From positions 1 to 11,662 of the forward strand of contig JAATVS010000569.1 of the NCBI GenBank assembly GCA_014523695.1: 11,662 nt of DNA. Direction: 5' to 3'. The translations under genes were made by a program, and so were the position numbers. The stretch comes from Nitrososphaerales archaeon TH5895. GTDB lineage: Archaea; Thermoproteota; Nitrososphaeria; Nitrososphaerales; Nitrososphaeraceae. The notes below the pieces were generated by a model. That model was not told the DNA's origin and made no database searches. It was given only the letters and a program-made list of their open reading frames with translations. Below are positions 1 to 7,041 of the stretch, one piece after another (the first letter of the stretch is position 1; the number at the start of each line of letters is the position of its first letter).

Positions 1-527
1 AGGCATTTGTCAATTCTGGTCAACGCTTTTATGAGTGATGCAATCAGCAATCTAACTGATGATTCAGAAACCGGTTTGCTTTGTCTGAGTATTGCATTCA
101 GTTTTTCTGATAACCAATTTAGAGTTTCAACCTGATTCGCGATGCTCCACAAGTGACCTGGGTTTACGTAAGTGTGTTGAAATTCCCATCTTTTCTGAGC
201 GATTTGATCGATAACCAAGTCATGTATTCGTTGCATCAGTACTTCATTATTTCCCCTGTAATACTGTTGTTGCTGTTGCGAGATTGGCTTATGCATAAAA
301 TGTGGTATATAAAACTGAGAATTTAAGGTACGGAATACCGCTACAGGAGGGGGAGAGGGGTACGTTGTGCCCCATTTGGTGCTATATTGTCTATTTTCTG
401 ATTCACATGACATTGCGAAAAGAATCCAACGTGCGCCAAAATCATATTTTCGAGTAGATATAATATTAGAGCTAGGGTGGTAGTAAAGGGCCCTTTCCAG
501 CGGTAGATTCGAGCGTAGGTATTTTTG
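1..527 (-). CDS. Hypothetical protein, C-terminus cut by window edge, start unclear
   Basis: An uninterrupted minus-strand frame of 175 codons runs from a TAA at 530-528 to the left edge. I do not recognise the family. The product is rich in aromatic and polar residues (for example KYDFGARWILF near the N-terminus), has a Pro-rich turn (YPSPPPVAVF), a five-Gln stretch after MHKPIS, and a helical C-terminal part. No membrane segment or signal peptide is visible, so a cytoplasmic protein is likely. The first in-frame ATG is at 413, but the 38 codons before it also look coding. An ATG at 535 (reading MCNK) lies one base out of frame, and an A-run at 521-525 separates it from the long frame, so the gene may start at 535 with a one-base indel. 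Coding status is fairly secure from frame length and composition; function is unknown. Confidence 0.6.
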
Positions 528-535
528 TTACACAT

Positions 536-765
536 TTATCTCACTAATATCTCAAATTGGCCACAGCCCTCAAACACCGAAAAGAATTATTCACACGACA
601 TGTTCACATATGTTTTGGACTGAGTAATATTGCTACGAACACTCGATACTCCATGTTGCGATCCACTCATGATTAACGCTTGTGAACATAACACCGTCTC
701 CACTGTTTGTTAGTTCCTGACAGCAGAAGTGTAACCCATGTCTGTAAGCTAAATTGTCACCTATG
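536..765. other. Intergenic stretch, no gene seen
   Basis: About 230 bases separate the left-edge gene from the zinc-finger remnant. I find no convincing coding frame, tRNA or strong hairpin. A short purine-rich GTGAG lies just before the out-of-frame ATG at 535 and might be a weak ribosome-binding site for the left-edge gene. Confidence 0.4.
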
Positions 766-943
766 TTAGGACGTACGACAGTTAGGTAAGGCTACCATTG
801 CTGGATGACCGGTTTGCTCGAAGTGTTTACTTGCATGAAGCCCTTCCAATGAATCACAACAGTCTACATGACCACACTTTAAACACATTCGCTATCTCGA
901 TGATGTCATACCCTTCTTCCTTCATAAGATGGCAGCAGATACA
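766..943 (-). pseudogene. UBP-type zinc-finger protein, C-terminal remnant, frameshifted
   Basis: On the minus strand, 888-766 encodes MCLKCGHVDCCDS, then HASKHFEQTGHP, then a stop. This is the hallmark core of the zf-UBP domain (CLxCGHVGCCDS followed by HAxxHxxxTxHP), the zinc-binding fold first described in ubiquitin hydrolases and also found in small stand-alone prokaryotic proteins. Directly upstream, in another frame (943-890), is CICCHLMKEEGYDIIEIA, which fits the preceding CxxC and linker at the expected spacing, so one base around 889 appears gained or lost. The N-terminal Cys/His pair of a full domain (usually about 80 residues or more) is missing, and no start codon opens the whole unit. 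The metal ligands that can be seen are intact. Function of the intact ancestor is not established; zinc binding and perhaps peptide-end recognition are known for the family. The domain call is strong and the pseudogene call is good. Confidence 0.72.
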
Positions 944-958
944 AACCGAGGAACCGTT

Positions 959-1300
959 TCAAATCCAAGTCCACTGCTCTTGAGACTCGGGTTCCAAGTG
1001 AAGCTCTGGTTCTACCTGCGCCTTCTCAAATCGCAGTTCTCCGATAAGTTTTTCCAGCTCCCTTACCTGAGATACTAAAGCCATGACTTGCTCAGTTAAC
1101 CTCCTCTCCTGTTCCTTCCTTCCCTCTACAATCGCTTCAATCTGAGGGATAGAGGTTCTCCCATGGGGTCCTTGATTCTTGTTGAGGAACGAGTGGTATT
1201 CGAGAATGTCCTCAATGAGGCGACTGGCGTCCCACATGTTGGTGCCCAATTCCTGGACAATAGTGGAACTTAGCCCCTGACTTACGGCAACGTGAAGCAA
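959..1300 (-). CDS. Small coiled-coil protein or remnant, function unknown
   Basis: A 113-codon frame opens with TTG at 1300. It is bounded upstream by a TAG six codons earlier and ends with TGA at 961-959. Residues about 1-45 are helical (ending in IEDILEYHSFLN), a short loop GPHGRTSIPQ follows, and residues about 55-97 form a heptad-like coiled coil rich in Glu, Lys, Arg and Leu. The tail is acidic. There is no membrane segment. Codons are GC-richer than the flanks, which supports true coding ancestry. The start is weak (TTG, no obvious ribosome-binding site), and protein-like text in other frames upstream suggests that an N-terminal part has been lost. I cannot name the family. In the same frame, 15 bases past the stop, the zinc-finger remnant begins, so the two may once have been joined or adjacent. 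It could be a live small gene or a truncated relic. Confidence 0.5.
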   Translation of the reverse strand: MLHVAVSQGLSSTIVQELGTNMWDASRLIEDILEYHSFLNKNQGPHGRTSIPQIEAIVEGRKEQERRLTEQVMALVSQVRELEKLIGELRFEKAQVEPELHLEPESQEQWTWI

Positions 1301-2326
1301 ACAACGCTGGTATGGCTACTCGCCTACCCCATTCTTCGCTAAAAACAAGTAGCAACAAATAACCAGCGCAAAGATTATTCTTTTCCATGAGGCAGTGCAA
1401 AGATTTCGCAAAATAGCATTCGGACAGCGAATTTTATTGGGATGCAAAGTGTTGACCATTAAGAGCAAAATGTGCCTGTACTGACGGAGGACTTTATTTA
1501 GTCCCTGGCCTCATCCTCTTCCATTGCACCCTATCCGAATTCATTCAACTTCTCACAATCAGACTTTCACCGTTTCCAGATCTCAAAGGTCAACCTGTTT
1601 GGTTAGTGATCATTGATGAGAATTACAGGTATGTTCTTAAAATTCTGAAGGGCTAAATTATCGAAGTATCCTTGTACGGTAACCCACTTATGCATTACCT
1701 TCTCCCTGTAGTGAGCATAAAATTACGTTCTTAAGGCTGTCTAAACTAATTTTTTCGAGCCAATGTGTGAAATAACATTACCAATCCACACCTAGGTAAT
1801 ATGAAGTATTTTCTTTGGAAAGGCAAATACTCATGGAAATCAAGATTGCCTAGCCCACTGGCGTAAACTAAAAATGGACTCGGAGGCTTTCGCTAGAATA
1901 CTAAGCACGTGTTTCAGTTTACTGATATTATTAGGCCAAGCAATTTGAGGGATGTTTATAGGTTGGCAATACATCTTTTTATATTCTTGTTTCCAAACAC
2001 TGAGTAAAATCCATGTGCATGTATATTGCTTCATAGTCTAAGTGACTGACTAGTCTGGTCAGGGATTCAGTGCGGGGACAAGAAATAACCTCTCTCGAGT
2101 TTTCGTTCAGCAAAAGCATCAATTATGAACTTATGTCTCGAATGTATCCCTAACCTGACTAGGTATACAACATTGATCATCTAAAGGATAAAAGCGTTTC
2201 AATACTTTAGCGTATATTCATAATCGTCAAATTACGGATGCAGTTAAAAACGGATTCGTTATTTCATGTTCCGTTCATTGAATCGGTACAAAGTCTAGGC
2301 TACAGACGAAAGAATCATCCTGGATG
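1301..2326. other. Gene-poor stretch with weak coding-like fragments
   Basis: About 1 kb holds no gene I would defend. On the plus strand, 1456-1656 is open for 66 codons without a start. On the minus strand, 1840-2034 could encode 64 residues, and a 36-codon ORF sits just after a TAG near 2182 and ends around 2072. None shows a recognisable domain. A short inverted repeat CTGAC/GTCAG lies near 2046-2062. No tRNA, CRISPR unit or insertion-sequence end is visible. Confidence 0.4.
1456..1656 (+). pseudogene. Possible C-terminal gene fragment, unassigned
   Basis: After a TGA at 1453-1455 the frame stays open for 66 codons to a TAA at 1654-1656, with no ATG. The last third reads like a folded-protein end (DLKGQPVWLVIIDENYRY, then VLKILKG before the stop): a beta-strand pattern and a charged turn. 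I do not recognise a family. Local GC is higher than in the surroundings, which lengthens chance frames, so this may be accidental. It is kept because the residue pattern is more protein-like than its neighbours. Confidence 0.25.
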
Positions 2327-2527
2327 TCATGTAAGAATGTTGATACGAAAGCCACCTAACAGCCGGATCTTTACAGAATCATGCATTATGTCGTCTCCTT
2401 CATTGCCGTGTGAGTCGTCATTTTGTGGACAACCAGCTATTCCATCACCATCGTTTTTTCCATTCAGCTTATAATTTGTTCCACAACCATTAGCACGATC
2501 ATCTCCTTCAAGTCCATTTATGATATT
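2327..2527 (-). pseudogene. Gly/Asp-rich calcium-binding-repeat (RTX-like) remnant
   Basis: Minus-strand codons from 2527 to the TGA at 2329-2327 spell IINGLEGDDRANGCG, then YKLNGKNDGDGIAGC, then HGNEGDDIMHDS. The repeating N/G-G-x-G/D-D-x-I/A pattern resembles the haemolysin-type (RTX) nonapeptide repeats that bind calcium and build a beta-roll in secreted or surface proteins. The repeats are imperfect: several positions usually Gly or Asp are changed, and the frame begins right after a stop (TAA at 2530-2528) with no start codon. The register is lost on both sides, so this is probably an internal piece of a once longer surface protein. The antisense plus-strand ORF over 2238-2474 is the Pro/Ser-rich shadow of these repeats. 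The repeat type is fairly convincing; the extent and original length are unknown. Confidence 0.5.
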
Positions 2528-3059
2528 TTACCCGAAGTACCGATGAGATGTCTGTTGGGGGCACTAGCCATTGATACTCACTGCCGTAGGTCTGGGTCTT
2601 AGCATGATTTGGTGTGCACTTTATTTGTCTAGTTGGCACTGTCAATGTTGGCCTAAGATTATTCATAAAGTTAAACTCTTTTGACATTTTCGTGTCAGTG
2701 GGTTGAAGTTTTACTTCCTTACAGAGAATTCTTCCAATAGGAAGAGTTTCGATCAAATCAATAAATCCGAGTAAATGGAAAGACCGAAATCAAGATGTTG
2801 ATAACCTGCTCAGGCAAGCGCTAGGGCCCGACTTAATGCTCGGAAAGGGTATAAAGATATCTTAAAAAGTTAGACGATGCGTTTCTTAGCCGACAATCAA
2901 TATCTAAATATTCCCAAATAGTTAATATTCGGATACCGATTACCCTTTGCCTAATAGTTTGCCCAAGTTAGAAGTTTATGTCATATCTATGACGTATTGG
3001 CCTTTTCTTCCAGGCAAAGGTATGGTTAATCGAATAGCTAGTTCCACAACAAAATCTGA

Positions 3060-3081
3060 CTAACTGACTATTAACAGTTAG
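3060..3081. repeat. Short inverted repeat (7-bp stem, 8-nt loop)
   Basis: CTAACTG at 3060-3066 pairs perfectly with CAGTTAG at 3075-3081 across an 8-base loop. No T-run follows, so it is not a typical terminator. It may be a chance hairpin. Confidence 0.4.
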
Positions 3082-3528
3082 GGACGCTATGAAGTTAACC
3101 TCTGTTATCCAATCACCTCTGCAGCTTTCCTGTTTGGCGCTTCGAGAAGACTGTACACAATGCTTGCATCATAGTTATGTAGCGTGTTAAGATGGTTTTC
3201 CTCCGAACTAATCTAAAGAACATAGATGTATGTATGTTCTATGAAAGAGTGTATCGTCACTATATACGTAATGATCAAGCAAATGAATTTGAACATTTGC
3301 ATATCCCTTTTTGCAGCTTGATGATTACCTTATCTTGGATAGTTATCGGGGGTTTTTTTGTTTATTGCATATATGATTCTGCAGTACATAAATGTTTCAG
3401 AATTCTGTACCTCGATATGATCATTTGCTTCCAGTAGAGTAGTTCAATTTCAATGTGCAAGTATAAAAAAGCACTACGTCTACTACATACCAAAGCTTAG
3501 CATTTGTCAAAGGTTGACATATCGCCTA

Positions 3529-3552
3529 TATAGTATTAGCTTTTCCTTTTAA
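3529..3552 (+). repeat. Direct repeat copy 1 (24 bp, partner at 3901-3924)
   Basis: The stretch starting TATAGTATTAGC and ending in CCTTTTAA matches 3901-3924 at 22 of 24 positions by eye, in the same orientation. It is AT-rich and carries a TATA-like start. A shared promoter element, a small duplicated remnant, or chance in AT-rich DNA are all possible. Confidence 0.4.
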
Positions 3553-3604
3553 GTTTTTGACTAGTGGTAGATCTAAAAGAGATCCCTTTCTTCCGATACA
3601 TAAA

Positions 3605-3747
3605 ATGAGTCAAGAAAATCGAGGTACGCCGTCCAAATTTGGGGCGTCAGAACCATATACCAAAAGCTAGAAAAGTCTAGACTTAAATGGGTATGGAAAC
3701 AACTGGCAGAGAAGGAGTATCGGATTGCCTACCTGTTAGTTAACTAA
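3605..3747 (+). pseudogene. Possible frameshifted small-gene remnant
   Basis: An ATG at 3605 opens a 21-residue peptide (MSQENRGTPSKFGASEPYT, then KS and TAG at 3668-3670). A second overlapping frame carries on with LKWVWKQLAEKEYRIAYLL before a TAA at 3745-3747. The phrase WxxLxxKEYRxA resembles the opening of some XRE-type regulators, but no helix-turn-helix follows, so this resemblance is weak. If the two belong together, one base has been gained or lost between about 3640 and 3668. Both pieces are short enough to be chance. Confidence 0.22.
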
Positions 3748-3900
3748 TATATTTATTAGCCGCTTTTAAGATTTCATCATACGGCCATAAACTCAGGTGC
3801 ACAGTTGCTGCAGGTACTTGCATTCCAACTACTGGAAAGATACAAATTGTGTAGAACAAGGGATAGCTAAACCGTTTGTTAGAAAATGGAATTGCGACAT

Positions 3901-3924
3901 TATAGTACTAGCTTTTGCTTTTAA
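3901..3924 (+). repeat. Direct repeat copy 2 (24 bp, partner at 3529-3552)
   Basis: This copy starts TATAGTACTAGC and ends GCTTTTAA. It differs from the first copy at two positions and lies 372 bases downstream of it. Similarity fades quickly outside the 24 bases, so this is not a long duplication. Confidence 0.4.
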
Positions 3925-3982
3925 ATCTTAAAAATCCCGTCGGTCTACCAAACATAATAATTCGGTAGTCCGTTTATTCGTT

Positions 3983-4007
3983 AGCTAATGCATTTAACAC
4001 ATTAGCT
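3983..4007. repeat. Inverted repeat (8-bp stem, 9-nt loop)
   Basis: AGCTAATG at 3983-3990 is perfectly complementary to CATTAGCT at 4000-4007. It stands in the gene-poor part and has no following T-run. A second, imperfect hairpin (GGTCTACC with GGTAGTCC) sits just upstream around 3940-3972. The role is unknown. Confidence 0.4.
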
Positions 4008-4247
4008 CCAGGTCAGATTCCTTCGACAATGTAGGTTTTGCTATCATACATACAAGATATCTCTTTTTTTACTATATGGAATACATTAAAAAAGATCAAG
4101 ATGCCTGGGCTAGGTAATTCTAACAGGTTAGATGAAGACTAAAAGCAATCGTCAGTCAACACCAGAAAGTAATGTTTTAAGAGTGCTTTGAGCCTAATGT
4201 CCTGACATATTAATCACCAGTTTGTCTATATCCAAAATGGATTTTTT

Positions 4248-4430
4248 TTATCTTTTAATCGAAGTATCTCTAAATAGTGACACTGTTATAGAGCCATACG
4301 AAGTAAAATCTTATGCATTATTGAGTAAACTTCCGAAAACTCGCTCAATTCTGTCACGTAATACATTTGAAACACCTGTACGTTGCAGAAACTCGTGAGC
4401 TTGCAGACTGAAAAGATCTAATATCCTAAT
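4248..4430 (-). pseudogene. Sensor histidine kinase remnant (HATPase N-box region)
   Basis: Minus-strand codons 4430-4314 read through RDRIERVFGSLLNNA, then an in-frame TAA (4313-4311), then DFTSYGSITVSLFRD, ending at a TAA at 4250-4248. This matches the N-box and following strand of histidine-kinase HATPase_c domains (pattern D-x-x-R-I-x-x-V-x-x-x-L-L-N-N-A-I-K-F-T-x-x-G-x-I-x-V). The Asn that coordinates Mg-ATP is present, and the stop sits exactly where a hydrophobic residue is normal. No start codon, dimerisation helix with phospho-His, or later G-boxes could be found in register, so only a stub remains. It lies directly downstream of the GT2 gene on the same strand. I infer a dead two-component sensor. 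The alternative is a chance likeness over about 30 residues, which the motif spacing makes less likely. Confidence 0.5.
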
Positions 4431-4502
4431 CTATCTAAACATCTGGTGTCAATTCAACCGCTTTGTTAAGAACATCTGCTGACCGTGCATCATCTCTATC
4501 TC

Positions 4503-5440
4503 TTATTTCTCTCGTATTTTCTTTAAAGTGTACAGAATAAAGGATATTACCACAAGCAGCGAGCCGATAAGCAATAGCCCTAGGCTAATCAGTGCTAGGG
4601 GAATACTGAAATACCTTGTTTCATTGAAAATGTGTATCATATCTATGCCAGTAATGATAGCGCCAACCAACAATATTAGACCAGACACTCCGAAAATCAG
4701 TAGAGACCTTTTTTCTACAACGATCCTTATGATCGTAAACACTATAATACTACCGTGATAAAACGAATTAGCTTTGGATGTGTGAGTCAGTCCTTTATAT
4801 GTTACTTTCACTGGTACCTCCATAATTCGAAATCCATATAGATCTGCTAGTGCCAATTGCTCGGTCTCTACTCCATATCCTGTGGAAGTATAACTGAGTA
4901 CTCTTCCTACAGAACTTTTACCATAAGCTCTAAATCCGCTTTGACTATCTTTGATTCTAGTTTTTATTAGGTAACTACTGAGCTTGTTGATTACAGATAA
5001 TCCGAATTTTCTTAGTCTCGGAATTTCTTGTGCGGTCTTCTTCGAATACCTGGACCCAATTACAATATCAGCTTCTAATTCTTCAATTGGCCTTGTAAGT
5101 TTTGGAATATCTGAGGGACTATGTTGACCATCTGCATCCAATATGACTACGATATCTGGATCATGTTTTAATGCCTCAATCAATCCTCGTTTTAAAGCTA
5201 AACCTTTTCCCATGCGACGACTATTGCGTATAACTATTACACCTAGTGAATGACAAATACTGGCGGTGCTATCGCTGGATCCGTCATCTATCACGATGAT
5301 ACTAGTTGTATATTTTTTAGTTTGTGTCAGTATTTCGCCTAAAGTACTTGATTCATTATGCGCAGGAATAACTGCAATTATATTCGAATTGGTTTTCTTT
5401 TCTATGAAAATCTTTTTGTTGGTGCGGCATATATATACAT
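4503..5440 (-). CDS. GT2 family polyprenyl-phosphate sugar transferase (DPM-like), possible frameshifts at both ends
   Basis: Likely moves a sugar from a nucleotide donor to a polyprenyl/dolichyl phosphate at the inner membrane face, feeding protein N-glycosylation or surface glycans. The GT-A fold shows in order: IIAVIPAHNES (nucleotide-binding first strand), VIDDGSSDST, the metal-binding LDADGQH (DAD at 5138-5130), VIGSRY, and DSQSGFRAY. Two hydrophobic segments near the C-terminus match DPM-like or AglJ-type archaeal enzymes. Length (about 312 codons) is normal for them. The in-frame GTG at 5294 falls inside the DDGS motif and would delete the first strand, so it is not a credible start. 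The frame is open back to 5441, but the only upstream ATG (5438-5440) is one base out of frame, separated by the A-run at 5413-5417. At the other end, a one-base shift in the A-rich stretch near 4520 would add a tail ending about 4438. It is either lightly broken or affected by indel errors. Confidence 0.85.
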
Positions 5441-5817
5441 ATTAATGGTTCCTTCTTTCTGGATATGAAACCCCAAAAAAGTGAAGCTCTAAATTAATTC
5501 AGATCCGAGATCTACTAATGACAACAATAGGTCTCGTACTGGGTTAGTATTAGTACAAAAATCCTGGTATTGCACTAATTATTTTGTAGATTTATACCTG
5601 ATACGCCGTGAAATCGCCGGGCACGATGAAATCTATGTGATAATTCGCGTGACTCTGTCTCTTCAATTCCTTTATTATTCCTCAATTACTGATTACATAT
5701 ACCGGGTGAGGATACACTTCTCCATTCTATTTCTGCTTGAAGTTGAAGTTACGCTATATAACAACCTTTATGTATGACAGAGTTGAGTAAAAAAATGCCT
5801 GTAAGGTCATCTTAGTT
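5441..5817. other. Divergent intergenic region
   Basis: This 377-base gap lies between the minus-strand GT2 gene and the plus-strand GT4 gene and must carry both promoters. It contains a small perfect inverted repeat AGATC-CGA-GATCT at 5501-5513, of unknown role, and a TATA-like box at 5755-5761. No ORF, tRNA or riboswitch-like structure is evident. Confidence 0.5.
5755..5761 (+). promoter_or_regulatory. Candidate archaeal TATA box for the GT4 gene
   Basis: The sequence TATATAA stands 57 bases before the TTG start. With the usual archaeal spacing of about 26 bases, transcription would start near 5785 and leave a leader of roughly 33 bases. A weak GGTCAT, resembling the archaeal GGTGAT ribosome-binding signal, lies at 5805-5810. 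Confidence 0.35.
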
Positions 5818-7041
5818 TTGAATGTATTGTATGTATCTCAATTCTTTTCAACAACCAGAGGTGGCGGTGAAATTGTGTTTTACGATTGGGCTGTAGAGAT
5901 GGCTAAGCGAGGGCATAATATATTCGTCATATGTAACCATTTTGAAGGTGTTAATAAAACAAACCCTGAATTTATTGCTGATGGTATCACTATACATATA
6001 GTTAAGCCTATAATCAAACACAAAGGCGAACTGCCACCCTCAATATCACAAAATACAGGATTTATCATCAATGCAATCGTAGGGGGTTCGAAGCTAATAA
6101 CTGATAAAAAGATAGATATCATACATGCTAATAACTTTACGTCCGCTATAGCGGGAAGTATTTTGGCGAAAATTAACCATTTACCTGTTGTAATTACTAA
6201 TCATGCTATTTTTACCACAAATTCTCCTGATAACTGGAACAGATGGACAGCTCAGAATAACACGTCGAGGATACTTACTCTCTTAGGACCATTGTTTGAA
6301 AAGATTACCGCTAAGGTACCCGCTGATATTATTCATGCCGTCAGTTATGCTACCAAAGAAGATCTTATCAGATTTAATGTCAAAAATAAAATAGTGGTCA
6401 TTCCTAATGGGATAAATCTTAGAAATTATGACGATTTTGAACTTGAACATGACTATCAGAATTATATACTCTTTATCGGACGGCTAGTTTTTTCTAAAAA
6501 TCTTGATGTTGTAATATCAGCATTTAAGGATGTAGTTAAAAAAATACAAAATGCAAAGCTTATTGTTGTAGGGGATGGTCCTTTGCGCGGTAGGTGGGAG
6601 AAAATGGTTACGGAATTAGGTTTGACGCAGAATATTGAATTCACTGGCTTAATCTCGCATAAAAGGAAAATTGAATTGTTAAGTAAATGTTCTTCGTTAG
6701 TATTACCTAGTTTTTTTGAAGGATTCGGTTTGGTTTTATTAGAAGCATTTGCTATGCGTAAACCGGTAATCGTATCAGATCAGAGAGCCTTTTATGAGAT
6801 AATTGATGAAGGTATTGATGGTTTTATCTTACCTACTCATGATTCGCATGCATGGGCTGAAAGGATGATCTTTCTGCTATCCAATAAAACCATATGCCAA
6901 GATATGGGAAACAAAGGAAGGCTCAAAGTTGAGAGTAAATTTCATATCGACCACGTAGTGGAAAAGTTAGAATTACTATATAATCAGGTTCTTTCAAAGA
7001 AAGTTAAATGCCAGAGGATTTTGCGTCATGAACGCTCGTAG
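5818..7041 (+). CDS. GT4 family glycosyltransferase (GT-B fold, retaining)
   Basis: Transfers a sugar from a nucleotide donor to a glycan or lipid-linked acceptor on the cytoplasmic side. The 407-residue protein is full length for the family. The N-terminal acceptor domain begins MNVLYVSQFF with the Gly-rich loop RGGGE (residues 14-18) and RGHN (31-34). The linker region has IPNGI (195-199). The C-terminal donor domain (Glycos_transf_1) has FIGRL (219-223), VVGDGP (250-255) and the signature E-x7-E in FEGFGLVLLEAF, with Glu301 and Glu309 as donor-binding residues. No membrane segment is visible. The start is TTG at 5818: it is the only in-frame candidate after a TAA at 5788-5790, and it places the first beta strand exactly at the N-terminus. 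A gene for the same pathway starts 221 bases downstream on the same strand; the opposing GT2 gene lies upstream. The acceptor and sugar cannot be told from sequence alone. Confidence 0.93.
   Translation: MNVLYVSQFFSTTRGGGEIVFYDWAVEMAKRGHNIFVICNHFEGVNKTNPEFIADGITIHIVKPIIKHKGELPPSISQNTGFIINAIVGGSKLITDKKIDIIHANNFTSAIAGSILAKINHLPVVITNHAIFTTNSPDNWNRWTAQNNTSRILTLLGPLFEKITAKVPADIIHAVSYATKEDLIRFNVKNKIVVIPNGINLRNYDDFELEHDYQNYILFIGRLVFSKNLDVVISAFKDVVKKIQNAKLIVVGDGPLRGRWEKMVTELGLTQNIEFTGLISHKRKIELLSKCSSLVLPSFFEGFGLVLLEAFAMRKPVIVSDQRAFYEIIDEGIDGFILPTHDSHAWAERMIFLLSNKTICQDMGNKGRLKVESKFHIDHVVEKLELLYNQVLSKKVKCQRILRHERS

Larger units (their letters stand above)
2528..4247. other. Long gene-poor stretch with hairpins and a repeat pair
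   Basis: About 1.7 kb lacks an intact gene. Minus 2508-2756 (82 codons, TTG start) is open but shows no known domain; it could be a fragment of the same broken neighbourhood. Plus 3192-3437 (81 codons) contains one hydrophobic stretch but has no other support. Small fragments at 3605-3747, inverted repeats at 3060-3081 and 3983-4007, and a 24-base direct repeat pair at 3529 and 3901 are listed separately. T-runs at 4064-4070 and 4242-4249 have no gene in front of them on the plus strand. Confidence 0.4.

Noticed and set aside
341..535. Minus-strand 64-codon ORF starting MCNKN
   Set aside because: Its register is contradicted by the longer frame through the same bases that reaches the window edge. 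Only its ATG is of interest, as a possible start of that gene.
1212..1400. Minus-strand 62-codon ORF
   Set aside because: It overlaps the better supported coiled-coil frame in another register. Part may reflect a lost upstream exon-like piece, but nothing firm can be shown.
1840..2034. Minus-strand 64-codon ORF
   Set aside because: It starts at an ATG but has no family resemblance and no clear signals; both strands look equally coding-like.
2238..2474. Plus-strand 78-codon ORF rich in Pro and Ser
   Set aside because: It is the antisense shadow of the Gly/Asp repeat remnant on the minus strand, and has no domain of its own.
2508..2756. Minus-strand 82-codon ORF with TTG start
   Set aside because: Open frame only. 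No motif, and it abuts the repeat remnant in a different register.
3192..3437. Plus-strand 81-codon ORF with one hydrophobic stretch
   Set aside because: No ribosome-binding site, promoter or recognisable family; the length is within chance for AT-rich DNA.
4064..4070. T-run as a terminator (also 4242-4249)
   Set aside because: No plus-strand gene ends before either run.
536..4502. tRNA, CRISPR or insertion sequence in the gene-poor part
   Set aside because: No T-loop/anticodon pattern, no regularly spaced repeats, and no terminal inverted repeats with a transposase were seen.
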